From Sambucus nigra (lineage: Eukaryota > Streptophyta > Magnoliopsida > Dipsacales > Adoxaceae): a DNA stretch of 64,000 nt. Below the pieces are notes generated by a model that saw only the letters and a program-made list of their open reading frames with translations, ran no database searches and had not been told where the DNA came from. This document shows, in pieces, positions 11,850 through 23,014 of the stretch. How positions within the stretch are numbered: position 1 is the first letter of the stretch; each line of letters opens with the position of its first letter. Where the stretch lies: assembly GCA_949130495.1 (NCBI GenBank), contig OX422211.1, positions 448,580,719 through 448,644,718 on the forward strand, in the 5' to 3' direction. Position numbers and translations under genes: made by a program.

Positions 11850-12848
11850 TGAAAGAGTGTGCTTGTGTTCAAATAAAGAAATTGTTTAATTAAACTCATT
11901 TTTTATCAATTAAGTCCTAAACATGCATCTAGGTGTGATTGAAGATGATAGAATCAAGTAAGTACATTCAAACACACACATATGAGGAAAAGTCCCCCAA
12001 AGGGGCAAAACCTTTTATTTTCACAATAATTTTGTAAAAACGGTTACACGGATTACAATGAAAATAAGTGTGATAAAGAAATACCCTCGGGTGTCGGTTT
12101 CGATGTCATCGGGTGGAACTTTCCTTTTTCAAGTGAGCAGCAATGAAGAAGAGAGATGACTTCTCCACAAAGATACTCCATATGAGTAAATGATCTTCTT
12201 GATGGTTTAACAATTCACATATATAAATGGGAGTGATTATGTGAATAAAAAAGGCTTAAGAAAACCTTAAAAGGTGAAGTCTGATTCTAGGATGTTTTCG
12301 CAGAATTCTTGTTTGCAAAAAGACTTATAAAACGTGTAGAAGGTGATCAGGTATTTATACAAAAATCGAGGCGGTAGCTCGTTCGAATGAGATGACATGT
12401 TGCTCGAACGAAGGACAAAGGTCGTTCAAACGAGATCGCGCGACATGCCTATCTCGTTCGAACGACAGTGCAATGTCGCTTGAACGAGATCTTTGACCGA
12501 GGAACTCCGCTTCTACACTTAGAATTTTTTTTGCATTTTATCAAAATACATCAGACTTCGAAAAAACATTTTCTAAAAAATTTCCCAAATATTTATGCAA
12601 ATGTTAATACTCCAATAAACCATTTTACTGATATTGCGTAGTGAAGTAGTGGGAATGAGTTGAGCAGCACGTCTCACGTAGCATGATGCACATGAAGATG
12701 ATGGATGCATTGGATTCGGATAAAGGCCGTCGTGGATGATCGTGATGACGTGCCGAATGTAGCGGTATCATACATACAAACTGTGATCTAGGACAAACAG
12801 AAAACTCCCATATTCTACCCCGAACATTTATAAAATTATGTCCTTACA
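11850..12848 (-). mobile_element. Solo LTR of a related Sirevirus, inserted in gag
   Basis: It starts tgaaagagtg and ends tccttaca, the same termini as the surrounding Sirevirus LTRs, and is 999 bp long. It is flanked on both sides by the identical 5-bp catcc (11,845-11,849 and 12,849-12,853). Removing it and one catcc rejoins SKEAW to DVLALTHEG in one reading frame, the normal Gag sequence. It shares the cctaaacatgcatctag phrase and the tcgttcgaacga palindromes with the other LTRs but is diverged, so it came from a different family member. Confidence 0.92.
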
Positions 12849-13163
12849 CATCCCAAGCCTCTTTTGATTTTTCAGAAGTCATAATCTGTTATATTCTTCC
12901 GGTTTGACATGTGAAGAAATAACGTGCAAGCCCTTATAATTATATTGTGAAAGTCTATGTTCAGTTTCGATCCATGACTCGACAGGCTTTAAATTAGTGA
13001 CCTCACCTAATATAGTGACAGGGGGTGTCCAACCTTTCTCAAGTGCTAGCCACACACGCTCATCAATAGATTTTAATTCACTTTTCATTCTCATCCTCCA
13101 ATAGGTGTAATTAGTGCCATAAAAAATTGGAGTTCGAAAAAGTTCATTATTTTTTAAATTCAT
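12849..13163 (-). pseudogene. gag: Sirevirus Gag, N-terminal part
   Basis: On - it begins MNLKNNELFRTPIFYGTNYT, then YWRMRMKSELKSIDERVW, the N-terminal Gag motif (DUF4219-like) of Sirevirus and related copia elements. It continues to PEEYNRL. A one-base frame change follows before TSEKSKEAWD at the solo-LTR junction. The ATG at 13,163 lies about 60 bases after the primer-binding site, as expected for the first codon. Confidence 0.8.
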
Positions 13164-13209
13164 CTTTGAAAACCCACGGGATCACAAAATAAATAAATTA
13201 TGTTTTCTA

Positions 13210-13221
13210 GCTCTGATACCA
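13210..13221 (-). promoter_or_regulatory. Primer-binding site, tRNA-iMet
   Basis: On - the bases read TGGTATCAGAGC, complementary to the 3' end of initiator tRNA-Met. They lie three bases after the 5' LTR, the normal copia position. Confidence 0.9.
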
Positions 13222-13224
13222 ATT

Positions 13225-14471
13225 TGAAAGAGTGGTCCAACACGAGTGTGTTTCAAATCAAACCAATTTTTACCAAAAATTATCTAACTTTTAATTAGCA
13301 CCAAACCAAGTTGTGAAAAAAACAATTTTTACTATAAACCAATTTTATCTTGATTAATCCTAAACATGCATCTAGTGATTAAAGCAAGTAAAGTAGAGTA
13401 GAGAATACTCACAACGCATGATGTACAAGGAAAAAACCCAAGACGGGAAAAAAACCTCGGATGCCCCAAGCCAGACAATCACTATGAATGTGGAATTACA
13501 ACGAACAGACAAAAGACTCACTCAACGACTCAATCCCCACGGGTCTTGATGCTCTTCTGATCTTCAACCATTCTTCTCAGAGTGCCCACACAGAAAGTCC
13601 TTCTTCCACGATACCTGTCGACAACACACGCATCCACATATATCTCGGTGTTCACCGAATGGCTTTGATACGTCTGCGATATCGAAAAAGAAGTCCTTCT
13701 CTTTTCTTCACCGCAAAACCAAATGTTCAAGTATAGAACAAACCTTCTTGGGGCAACAAGATCACATAAACATATAGTAATGATAACTCGGATCTTTGAA
13801 AACTCTAAGGATGTGTTTAATCTTTGAAACCTTGGAAAAACATGTGCAAAACTCGTACTGAATTGAAAACTGTTTTCCAGATTGCAGCTTACATAAATTC
13901 TGACGAAACCACGCTTTAAATAGGAAAAATTCACCGCCTCAAAAAATGTGTCGCTCAAATGAGATTGACCTGTCGTTCGCGCGACATGGCTATCTCTCTC
14001 GAACGATCCAGCTTGTCGTTTGAATGACGCGCATGTCAATTTGACTATTTCTTTAAAACATTTCTTCAAAAGAGATCAAATTAAGTCAAACTCTTTTTTG
14101 AGCTTATCAGAATAAAACGTAGTGTAAAACATTTAAAACACTTTTAAAAACATTTAAAAACATTTTTCTTATAAAAATGCATCCTTATCTTTTATAAAAA
14201 CAATTCCAAATCTCATTAACATTATGAATTCATACATGTGTGATCTCGGAATGCAATTAACTTGAAGACGAATAAACTTGCACCAATTAAACTTTGGCAT
14301 GATTAATTCTTTGAAGCTTTGCCGCAACATCTTCAATTTCTTCAATATGTCATATACCGAGTGGGATCGTGATAAAATAAAATATCCCTATGACATATTA
14401 CAAACACAGTTATGTTTATGGAATTAAGTCAAAACAATACATGGAATCAATTGAAAATTTATGTCCTTACA
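13225..14471 (-). repeat. 5' LTR of the Sirevirus
   Basis: On - it runs from TGTAAGGACATAAATTTTC to CACTCTTTCA. It matches 5,678-6,924 with the same length of 1,247 bp. It contains a cluster of palindromic TCGTTCGAACGA-like motifs near 13,950-14,035. Confidence 0.88.
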
Positions 14472-16462
14472 TCAAATAATCTGGGCTTATACCAATCCCA
14501 CAGCTCTGTTCCTTATTCGCCCTTCATCACAATTAAGGCGTTCAACCATCCCTGTTTGTATCCCTCATTATTGGTTTGTTTCAACCTGGCATCAAGATGA
14601 CATAAAGCTTCATTATTTCCCACCATCTAAAACTCTCTGGGCTGCTTATGGAATTAATAAGTCAACCGTTCAACATGCCGATGAAGCCGTTTCACCAAAT
14701 TTTCTTTACTCTCCAATGCATAACTCTGGTTGGATAGTTGCTCGGTAAGAGATTGAATTTTTTGGTACATCTCACCTAAAGCTTGATTTTTTGCCTTCAG
14801 TTGAGTTGCTTGATTTTCTAAGGCCTATTGAGTCCTAGTCTCTTCAATGCTGCTTTGACCAGCTCTTGCTCTACCGCGTAAAGAAGATGTAGGTCTGGAC
14901 CTTTTCAAAGTTTCTAACTCTTTCCTAAAAGAGGCATTCTAAGTCTCCAAAAATGAAAAACCTTCATCATTAATTAGGACCAGAGCTCTAGACGAAGTAG
15001 CAGATTTTAGCTAACTCAGCTCTTCCCTTAAAGCAATATTTTCCTCCTTTATTATCTTAGCAATGTTTTTATGCTCCTCAATCTCAAGTTTTAACACACA
15101 CTCTCTCTTGTTATGAGATGAAATAAATTTGTCATAACCCCGATCAGCACTCAACTGCTAGTACTTCTTCTCATTACCTTCATGTAGAAGAGTAGTGGCT
15201 TCCTTGTGTTGAAGCTGAAGTTCTTTGATCATTCCTTGAAGATCCTCAATCATTTCATAGTAAGCCACGTTATTTGCAACAACTCGATCAAGTAGACATT
15301 TTAAATATTGGTAAGCATCAATTGCTCTCTTAGAGGCATCATACCTAAGAATATCAATTATTTGTGCTTTAGTGAAATCTGCATGACCAGCTTTGAAGTA
15401 TCAGTACACTTTTTCATCAACTCTGTATCATGAGCTGACAATAATTTCATCCTAGCAATGAACTAGCAAGGAAAAGTAAAACCAGATCAACACCAGCCCA
15501 GATATATTGAACAAGTAAAGGAGAAACTCCTAATAAATAATAAAGTCCATTTTATTGATTATAAGAGAAGAGAATACAACCAAAGGAAAAAAACAAAAAG
15601 GGAAAAAAATAGAGAAAAGCAGAAAATTGCCGAACAACTTTACACCTTCTTCTTATTCCTTACAACATCTTCAGTTGATTTTGAGGAAGGAATTAGTTGC
15701 TCGGTAGGCATCTGGCATTGCTCGATAGAAGTGATTATCTGCTGAACTTGCTCGAAGGACTGAGGGATATTGGCAGCAGGTGTTTGTTCTACTATTAATA
15801 AAGAAGATTCATCAAATCCATCTTTATCTTCTTCTTCTTCTTTAATAGAAGAAGGAGGGACATGAACATATCTCTGAAATAGTTTAGAATCCTCAACAAC
15901 ATTCAACTCTTTCAAAGCTGTAGTCCATCCATCCTTGAATAACTTCAAACTTGTATACTCCATTTGGGTAGAAGCAATAATTATAGCCTTATTCCACCCT
16001 TATCCCAGCTAGAGCTAAAGGCCTTCTTCACAACAACTTTTCTCTTCACCCTTTCTGAGGAAGTATTTTCCCTAAGAAGCTCTTTGGCAGACTTCACCTT
16101 CTACTCAAGGTCTTTCGTATGCCGTTCAGCCTCTTCAAGTTTTCCCCAACTTCCACCTTACTGGAAACGACAACCTTTCATTTCTCCTCTGCCTCCTTAG
16201 AAATATTTACAGCGTGTTGTCGAGCTGTATAAGCCTCTCGCCGAGATGTATCAGCCTCCTTAACAGCTTCCTCATCTTTTTGTTGAGCTATTTTAGCGGA
16301 CTTGATTCGATTTTCCCAAGAAGCTTTGTCCTCCTCCTACTTATGCCGAAACTCCACCAAAGATTTTGACAACCTAATAAGGGCTTCTTCAATTCCATTA
16401 GATGAAGTTAAAGTCGTGATAGCCTCATCCTTATCCAAGATATTATTAATTTACACTAAAAA

Positions 16463-16539
16463 CTGCAAGAGAAAAGAAGTCCAAGTCAAAATATGAGCAT
16501 TGTACAAAGAGGTAAAATGACAAGTGTAATGACACTTAC
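16463..16539 (-). other. Probable intron in the antisense gene
   Basis: On - the donor is ACATCA/GTAAGTGTC, a strong match to consensus, and the acceptor is TTTTCTCTTGCAG. The length is 77 bases and the interior is T-rich. Confidence 0.55.
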
Positions 16540-17228
16540 TGATGTAAGATGTTGGGCTGCCAAGTCAGTAACCTTCTCCCAGGGAGTAGAAGTCTCAACA
16601 GCTCAACAGTCAGGAAGAGTTCCAGACCTGATTAATTTCTTGGCCAAGCCAGGAGCAATGAGTGCTGGAGTACTAACTCTCAAAGAAGGTACCTCAACCC
16701 TATAAGGTTGGGCAGCAGCATCCATGGTCTTCTCAGCAAGACCCCTTCTCAATCTTCTCAAAGGAGCCACTTCAATCAAAGGTGATGCCTCTTTAGGAGA
16801 AATATGTGGCTTCTTGATGATCTCCATGGCAATTATGACTGCTCCTCCAGATGGATTAATATCTTTTTTCTTAGTCCCTTCAGTTGGGACATCATCTTTG
16901 CTCTTCTTCGCCCCATCAGCACCAGGGGAAACCTTGGCAAAGAGATCAGACATTCTCCTTTTCTTCGTTATCATGTCAGTAATAGAAGTACCTAAGTCAG
17001 AGGAGGATTCTTCAATAAATGAAGAAGATGTTGGATCCTGCTCAAGGTCAATCACCAAGGGAGGAACAAGAGGTCAAGCAATAAAAGAAGAAGTGGTGTT
17101 CTTGTATCGCAGCAAATAGGAAGCAAACCTCACGTGTTCCCCGGCTATTGCTTAATGCAATCCCTAGATAAATTTGAAATCTTTAATATTAATATCACTG
17201 TCTTTTGGGGATTTTCCCTTACTGTCAA

Positions 17229-17306
17229 CTGCAACATACAAAAAATAAATGTCAGTGACACAAATTATCAAATAAAAACACAGCTAAATTGAAAAATAAA
17301 AACAAC
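17229..17306 (-). other. Probable intron in the antisense gene
   Basis: On - the donor is GGGATAG/GTTGTTTTTA and the acceptor is TTGTATGTTGCAG. The intron is 78 bases long and T-rich. Splicing keeps one open frame across the junction; without it, stops follow at once. Confidence 0.65.
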
Positions 17307-17970
17307 CTATCCCATTGCCATAAAATGGACATCTGGGACCTTGGTACACGTCTTTCCCCTTTAGTGGGGGGTGTTTCCAACTTTTCATCACAACCCCATG
17401 TTCAAAATAATCCCTATTAGCATCAGGGAGATTGACCACTAAAGCTTTGCTAGAAAACCTAGTTTTTAAATAAAAGGTGGTAGCGCTAGTAACCCATTTA
17501 TAACAGTACATAATTTCAGGAATCCCTAGACGAGTTCCATGAATTTGATTTAATCTATGTATGCCATTAACTACCTTCCATGTATTTGAAACTACTCTTG
17601 CAGGAACAATTTCAAAATATTGGCAAAATTCCAAACACAAGGGATTAGGCATGAAAGAAAAACCACATTCTGCTATAAAAATGGAAGGAAACAATTATCC
17701 CTCATCTAGAGAAAATAAATAAGAAGGGCAAGGAAGTTCTTCCAAAGTAACACAAGAAGGAATCCCAAAATCGGCCCTAAAATTATCCAACGATTCGATA
17801 AGGTAAACCACGATGGCTAAATCGAAGAAAGAAGGAAGAAGTTCTTATAGAAAAATCAAGAAATCAGCTAAGGAAGATGAATCGAGAAGACAATCGTAAG
17901 AAGAAAAGTGAGAAGATAGAAAGTTTGAGAATCTAGATGGCAAAAGGTAGAAAATAATCTTCTTTTGCCG

Positions 17971-17980
17971 CCTTTATATA
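17971..17980 (-). promoter_or_regulatory. TATA box of the antisense gene
   Basis: On - the bases read TATATAAAGG, with GC-rich flanks (GCG before, CGGC after). The box lies about 150 bases upstream of the first coding sequence, followed by a CT-rich leader typical of plant 5' UTRs. This suggests transcription independent of the LTR. Confidence 0.6.
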
Positions 17981-18256
17981 CGCTGCTTTGGAAAATGGGA
18001 AAAGTAATGATTACAGATGACGACGATTGCGTTTTCGGCGGCTAAAAGATACAAGTTCCCAAGTATTCGCAAAAAAATCGGAATATTTACAAGTTTGCCA
18101 CTTCGCGCTAAAAAAACTAGTATGCTGAGAAGAAAATTTAACAAGTGTCGAAGGGCTATAACCTAACAAGACGTGGAAAAATGTTCCTGAGCAACTTTTG
18201 GGCATAATGCTTCATACTCTCGTATCTAATCTCAACTATGAAATAATGGGGGCTTC

Positions 18257-18718
18257 TGTTGATACAAAAATTATTCAGCTGACGTGGACCAGTTATGATA
18301 AGACACGTGTCATCCAACATGGCATAATTATATACACCGAGCAACTTAACATGCTGAGCTACTCAAAATATCGAGCTACTCAGTATACCGAGCAACTATC
18401 TGGGAAGACCAAACAACCAATACATATTCAATGAATATTCTTATTATGTACCGATACATATTCCTATCTAATAACAACGTATTCTCTATTCACATGGGCA
18501 GCCCAAGGGCTATAAATACAATGTAATACCCTCATAACGGGTAAGCTATCATAAGCAAAGATAATCAAGATTAAGGCAAAACATCAAGCAATACAAGAGA
18601 GTGGACGTAGGCCATTTCATTAAGGCTAAACCACTTTAAAAATCCTTTTTTCTTATTTCTTTATTCATATTTATCTGTGATTAATTAATTAGATTAAATC
18701 TAGTTTTTTACATCAACA
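18257..18718 (+). repeat. 3' LTR of the Tat element
   Basis: It begins TGTTGATACAAAAATT right after the purine tract AATGGGGGCTTC (18,245-18,256) and ends TTTTTTACATCAACA. The termini are inverted (TGTTGAT, ATCAACA) and the length is 462 bp. A TATA box (TATAAATA, 18,511-18,518) lies inside, followed by the gtggacgtaggcc phrase common in Tat LTRs. Confidence 0.8.
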
Positions 18719-19238
18719 CAGATATTTATACGTTAATCATGGAATATGAAGGGTTATAGGTATATTAGAGGAATGAGAATCGTAAGTAGAATTCGAATAT
18801 TGGGTGAGGTAGAGGAATTGTTTAGTTTGAATAGTTGAGCAGGGAAGTGTAAAGGACAAAGAAGTTGAGAAGAGGAATAGAGAAAGTTTAAATATGGTTC
18901 CAAAATCTAAGGCTCTTTTAATACTCAAACATAGATAGTTAATAGGGAATACTCCTTTGCCACGTGTTATAATATCTGAAGGAGACACCATTTTTAATAT
19001 TATATATTAGATTAGATGAGGTCGGGTATGGGACACTGATCGAAGGGATAATTAAGGAATAATTCTTAGGTACTAAACAATTTTTGGGGTTACGTGACTA
19101 AACAAATTTGTCCAATTAGGTAGGTCACCAGCCCAATTCAAGGACATTCACATTTAGTAGTTTCTAAGAAGAAATAATAGCCATGAACATGAGTTGGTCA
19201 CATTATCTCTAATAGTCACTCTAGAACTCAAGACATCC
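18719..19238. other. No gene seen
   Basis: AT-rich unique-looking sequence between the Tat 3' LTR and a hAT MITE. No domain was seen on either strand. Confidence 0.5.
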
Positions 19239-19246
19239 ACATATAG

Positions 19247-19825
19247 TAGGGGTGGCCATGGGCCGGGCCTGGGCAGCCCTAGTCTGTCTCGGGCCAGACT
19301 TATAAGATTATGAGTTATCCCAAGCCTGCCCATATTTGAAAGCTTTTTACCCAGGCTCGTTGGCCAAGCCCGATTACTGTTTTTTTAAATAAAAAAATCA
19401 TTTTTTTCTTAATCAAAGACCTATTTTTTAATTAAAAACTTGTTTAAACTTTATATATTACAGAGTCTATATATAAAGTTACCCACTCTACATAAAAAGA
19501 CTTAGTATATGTTTTTATATTTATAAAAGTTGCCCACTTTATATATTTATTTATAACTTTGTAGTCTTAAACTTTAATAATAATTTAATATATACACACA
19601 CACACCTATATATATGTTAATATTATGTATATAATTCCTAGGCCTCAGGCCAGGCCGAGCCTCATTGGGCTTAAGAATTCTTGCCCAAGCCGACCCAAAA
19701 AAGGATCAGGCCTATTAAATTTTTCTAAGCCCGCTTTACGGGCCTATTCACCTTACCCAAGCCCTATTTTTTTTTTTGGGTGCGCTGGACAGGCTTGGAG
19801 GGCTTTGAGCCTATAACCACCCCTA
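19247..19825. mobile_element. hAT-type MITE
   Basis: The termini are TAGGGGTGG and CCACCCCTA, a 9-bp inverted pair, and identical 8-bp copies of acatatag flank it (19,239-19,246 and 19,826-19,833). An 8-bp duplication is characteristic of hAT elements. The ends are GC-rich and partly self-complementary (gggccgggcc, taagcccgctt), the middle is AT-rich, and no transposase is encoded. Confidence 0.9.
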
Positions 19826-19833
19826 ACATATAG

Positions 19834-21249
19834 TATGTGGACTTACCAAGCATAAAAAATTAGGAGATCCCGCAAATTATGGCATTGGACGAAACTCCAA
19901 GCTAGATGGATCTAATCCTAAACTATTTGGAGGATGATGTATAACCTAGTGATAGAAAAGAGAAGAAAGGTTAGATTGAAGGTTGCACATTTATACTTGT
20001 CCTTAGTGGGATATTTTTTTCGAAGGCCCTTCATATCTCCTACCACTAGTGCATGCACTCGAACATAGTTGGGGAGGTTTTCTACAAAATTCTCGAGGGT
20101 GTATGTGAATGCCACACATAGTACCCCTTATTTTTAAGTAATAATTGTCTAATTAATTGGAAAAAAAAATAAAATTCATTAAATCAGAGATTGAGATAAA
20201 ATTTAAATAAGAAGTTATAATATGATTAACCATAATTGGATTTGGGTTTTTGTATAAAATTGGACCCAAAATTGTGTACTGGGGGTTTGGAAGGAATATT
20301 GAGTGTTCTCTAAGGATTTAGAAGTAGTTCGGAGAGTAATAATGTGACTAGTGGTAATTAAAAATCTTTGTAATTATATTGGCATGAGGTGGATGGAATT
20401 TATTAAGACTTAATAAGAATTAAAATAATAAGAGAATGAGCTATTGTCCGCAAGGTAGTCACTTTGGGTTTCTACATTGGATTTGGAACGCTATAGAGGA
20501 CAAATGAGTCCTTGATAGAGGGACATGTGGCCCATTATAACGGACCATTTTAGCATCTATATCATGTAGTTTGACCTAAGAGGCGCACAAGGTATTTCGC
20601 TTCGGGGTTACATAAATCATATATTACACGAAATTTTCCATTTCATTAAATATTTTTAACCCCAAACAAAAATAAACTCTCTCCTTCTCACACTCACACC
20701 GCCATAAATTAATATTTTAGATATTTTGAAGAATAATTCAAGAAGGAGATAAGAAGAAAATTTTATTAGTAAATCTAAGAGATTGTTTCTTCCGTTTTTT
20801 TTTGTAAATTCATCAAAGAGGAAAATCTTTTAGTACTATTATCCTTTACAGTAACACTTTAAATAATTCATCTAAAATATTTTCTAAACTTTTGGAAATA
20901 TTAAATATTATTTATTGAGACTAAAGATTGTTAGACCATTTTAGGAAGTGATAAGGAATATATATGATTTTATAAAACAAGTATACATGCATATCTTGAA
21001 ATAGATATCTTAAAATTTACAATTGAGAAATGTGAACACGAGTTATCGAATATGAATGTATGAAAATTATAATCAACTAGTATTCAATTAACATTTCCTT
21101 TTTTTTCTTAAAAAATCAAAAGGAGAACTTAAGAATATTAATATGGTAAATTTTATCATAACTAGTTGGCTAATTGTAATGTAAATTCTCGAGGGTTGAT
21201 AGAATAGGAATCATGATAAGTTACTTTATTGTGAAAGATTTCATCATGA
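19834..21249. other. No gene seen
   Basis: AT-rich sequence of 1.4 kb. Short open frames on both strands lack any recognisable motif. Confidence 0.5.
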
Positions 21250-21258
21250 TTGTGATTT

Positions 21259-21482
21259 GGGTTAATTATATTAGCCCCCCTATACTTTGACCCTCTTTCC
21301 ACTTTCCCCCCACATTCTTTCAATTTTTTCAATTTACACGCCTAACTTTGAAAATGACTACACTTTACCGCCTGCCATCTATATTCGTTAATTTTTAGCG
21401 TTAAATGACATGTGGCAACCCTTTTTGAATTTTTCAAAAGGTATTTTAGGTATTTTTGTTATTTACTCCTTTTTTAAAAAAC

Positions 21483-21516
<34 letters not shown>

Positions 21517-22149
21517 CACAATCTGCCCTCTCCTTTCTCTTCTTCCCCTCTCCCCCTCTCCCCTTCTCCTCCTCTTTTTCTTCCTCTCTACTTCTCTCAC
21601 AAATACACACACACACACACACACGAGTATATATGCCACTGCCTACCCCTCCCCCCACCCTTGCCCCTCCTTCCTCACCCTGTCTTCCTATCGCCCCCTT
21701 CCTCCCCATACCACTATCATCCCATGCCGCCTACTTCCCCCTGCCTCCCCTCCCCTCGTCTCCCTCACCCCTTTCCCACTGCCCCCTTCCCCTTGTTGAT
21801 GTTCTGGAGATTTGGTATGTTTTTCTACTTTTCTTATGTATTTTTTTTTTGCAATTATTTTTGTAAATGTGTGAGTTATTAATTGGTTTTGGATTTTCAG
21901 ATTTACGTGAATTAATGTTTATGCATTTTATATTTTTGGGGGAAGTTTGAAAATATGTGTTTTCTTTATTTTTATTTTTTTTATCCTATTATATGCTGAA
22001 AATTGTTTATTATTTACTGGAATCATTTTTAAATAATGGAAATACTTTTACATTGCTAGAGATAAATTTTATTTGTTGGAAATGATTTATTATTGCTGAA
22101 AATAATTTATATCAATGAATATCTTATTGTATTAGTGGGAATACTTTTC

Positions 22150-22180
<31 letters not shown>

Positions 22181-22789
22181 GGGCTGACATTTTCATCAAT
22201 TAGTTTTTAGAATTTTGCAGGTTTTTTTATTTTTTAAAAATATGTTTTGGCATTTTCGAAAATTTTAAATATATATTCATAATTTCAAAATTTATTCCAA
22301 GTTTTTTTTATATTTTTAAAATATGTTTTGGAACTTTGTAAATATATATTCATATTTTCACAATTTATTCTATTTTTAAAATATATTTTGGTATTTTCGA
22401 AATTTTTAAATATATATTCAAATTTTCAGAATTTATTCCAAGGTTTTTTAAAAATTTTAAAATATTTTTTCCTATTTATTGATTTTTTAAAAACATATTC
22501 AAATTTTCAGAATTTATTCCAAGTTTTTTTCTTATATTTATAAAATATTTTTTGGTTGTAATTATTAAGTTTTTATTATTTAAGATTAAAAAAAATAGGT
22601 TTGGATAAAAATTACGAGTTTTGTCCATGCACATGACTTACGAGTTTTGGCAAAAAATTAACGGAGCTGGACGACAAAGGGTAAGCTGTAACCGTTTCTA
22701 AAATTTAAGATATAAATTGAATAAATTAAAGAATGTAGAGAAAAGTGAAAAGAGGGTTAAAGTATAGGAGGCCTGGGTGTAATTAACCC
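21259..22789. mobile_element. Mutator-like non-autonomous element with long inverted ends
   Basis: The left end GGGTTAATTATATTAGCCCC and the reverse complement of the right end (GGGTTAATTACACCCAGGCC) continue alike for roughly 160 bases, including CCTATACTTTgACCCTCTT and the shared CGTTAATTTTT. The flanks ttgtgattt (21,250-21,258) and ttgagattt (22,790-22,798) are a 9-bp target duplication with one difference, the Mutator hallmark. The interior has a CT-rich run, a CA run, a run of about 25 G (from 22,159) and several diverged copies of tttcagaatttattccaag. No transposase was found. Confidence 0.85.
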
Positions 22790-23014
22790 TTGAGATTTTA
22801 ATAAGAAAAGTTGTGATGTTTATGGAGTTAGGTGTAATTGGAAAACATAGACAAATATACCTTAATATGATAGATGATGCCAGTGATGGTGATTGAAGAA
22901 GATATACCTTTCGGGGAATAAAGTCATATGGACTTGAAACTAGTTAAGTAGGTTAAAGACTTAACCTTTTTTTCCTATATTATGATAAATAAATAATAAA
23001 AGATTATATACAAG

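Larger units (their letters stand above)
5678..14471 (-). mobile_element. Sirevirus-type Ty1/copia element, pol deleted, with nested insertions
   Basis: Two LTRs of equal length (1,247 bp) bound it at 5,678-6,924 and 13,225-14,471. Flanks are tcaag on the left and tcaaa on the right, a 5-bp target duplication with one change. A tRNA-iMet primer site adjoins the right LTR, so the element reads on -. Gag is of Sirevirus type. The pol genes are absent: between gag and the 3' LTR there is only a Tekay/Del-like segment and about 1.6 kb of 3' non-coding sequence with G-rich polypurine tracts typical of Sireviruses. It inserted into the antisense gene of the Tat element. Confidence 0.85.
14472..17850 (-). 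pseudogene. Antisense gene of the Tat element (transposase_28-like), with introns
   Basis: It runs opposite to pol, downstream of it. The N-terminal exon (17,307-17,830) encodes YLIESLDNFRADFGIPSC, then ECGFSFMPNPLCLEFCQYFE and VSNTWKVVNGIHRL. This resembles the plant putative gypsy-type transposase domain (PF04195) in its order of motifs. A GT-AG intron at 17,229-17,306 joins NGI to VDSKGKSPK in frame. The next exon is Ser/Lys-rich and ends LIRSGTLPDC. A second GT-AG intron lies at 16,463-16,539. Further parts are EYTSLKLFKDGWTTALKEL (15,963 down) and Gln/Leu-rich coiled-coil sequence to 14,472, which continues at 5,677. Stops and frameshifts are present. The product's role is unknown. Confidence 0.6.
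1..18718 (+). mobile_element. Ty3/gypsy Tat-type retrotransposon, 5' end outside window
   Basis: The + strand carries gag C-terminus, protease, RT, RNase H, a second RNase H and integrase in Ty3/gypsy order up to about 4.7 kb. These are followed by short tandem repeats, an oppositely oriented gene and an LTR ending at 18,718. The second RNase H (around 3.0-3.5 kb) and the extra antisense gene between pol and the 3' LTR are known marks of the Tat/Ogre group. A Sirevirus inserted at 5,678-14,471 separates the parts. The coding region is full of stops and frameshifts, so the copy is dead. The 5' LTR, PBS and gag start lie upstream of base 1. Confidence 0.85.

Noticed and set aside
13530..14069. 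A 179-codon frame on -
   Set aside because: It lies wholly inside an LTR, and the matching part of the other LTR does not keep it open.
16493..17119. Open frames on + of up to 131 codons
   Set aside because: They mirror the antisense gene exon on -, which has splice sites and consistent composition.
21410..21882. Proline-, serine- and cysteine-rich open frames on + (and a Glu/Lys-rich one on -) in three frames
   Set aside because: They come from a CT-rich, CA-rich low-complexity tract inside a Mutator-like element; no domain, no supported start.
22159..22183. Run of about 25 G after a T run
   Set aside because: Simple homopolymer, possibly lengthened or shortened by sequencing; no structure such as separated G-tracts was seen.
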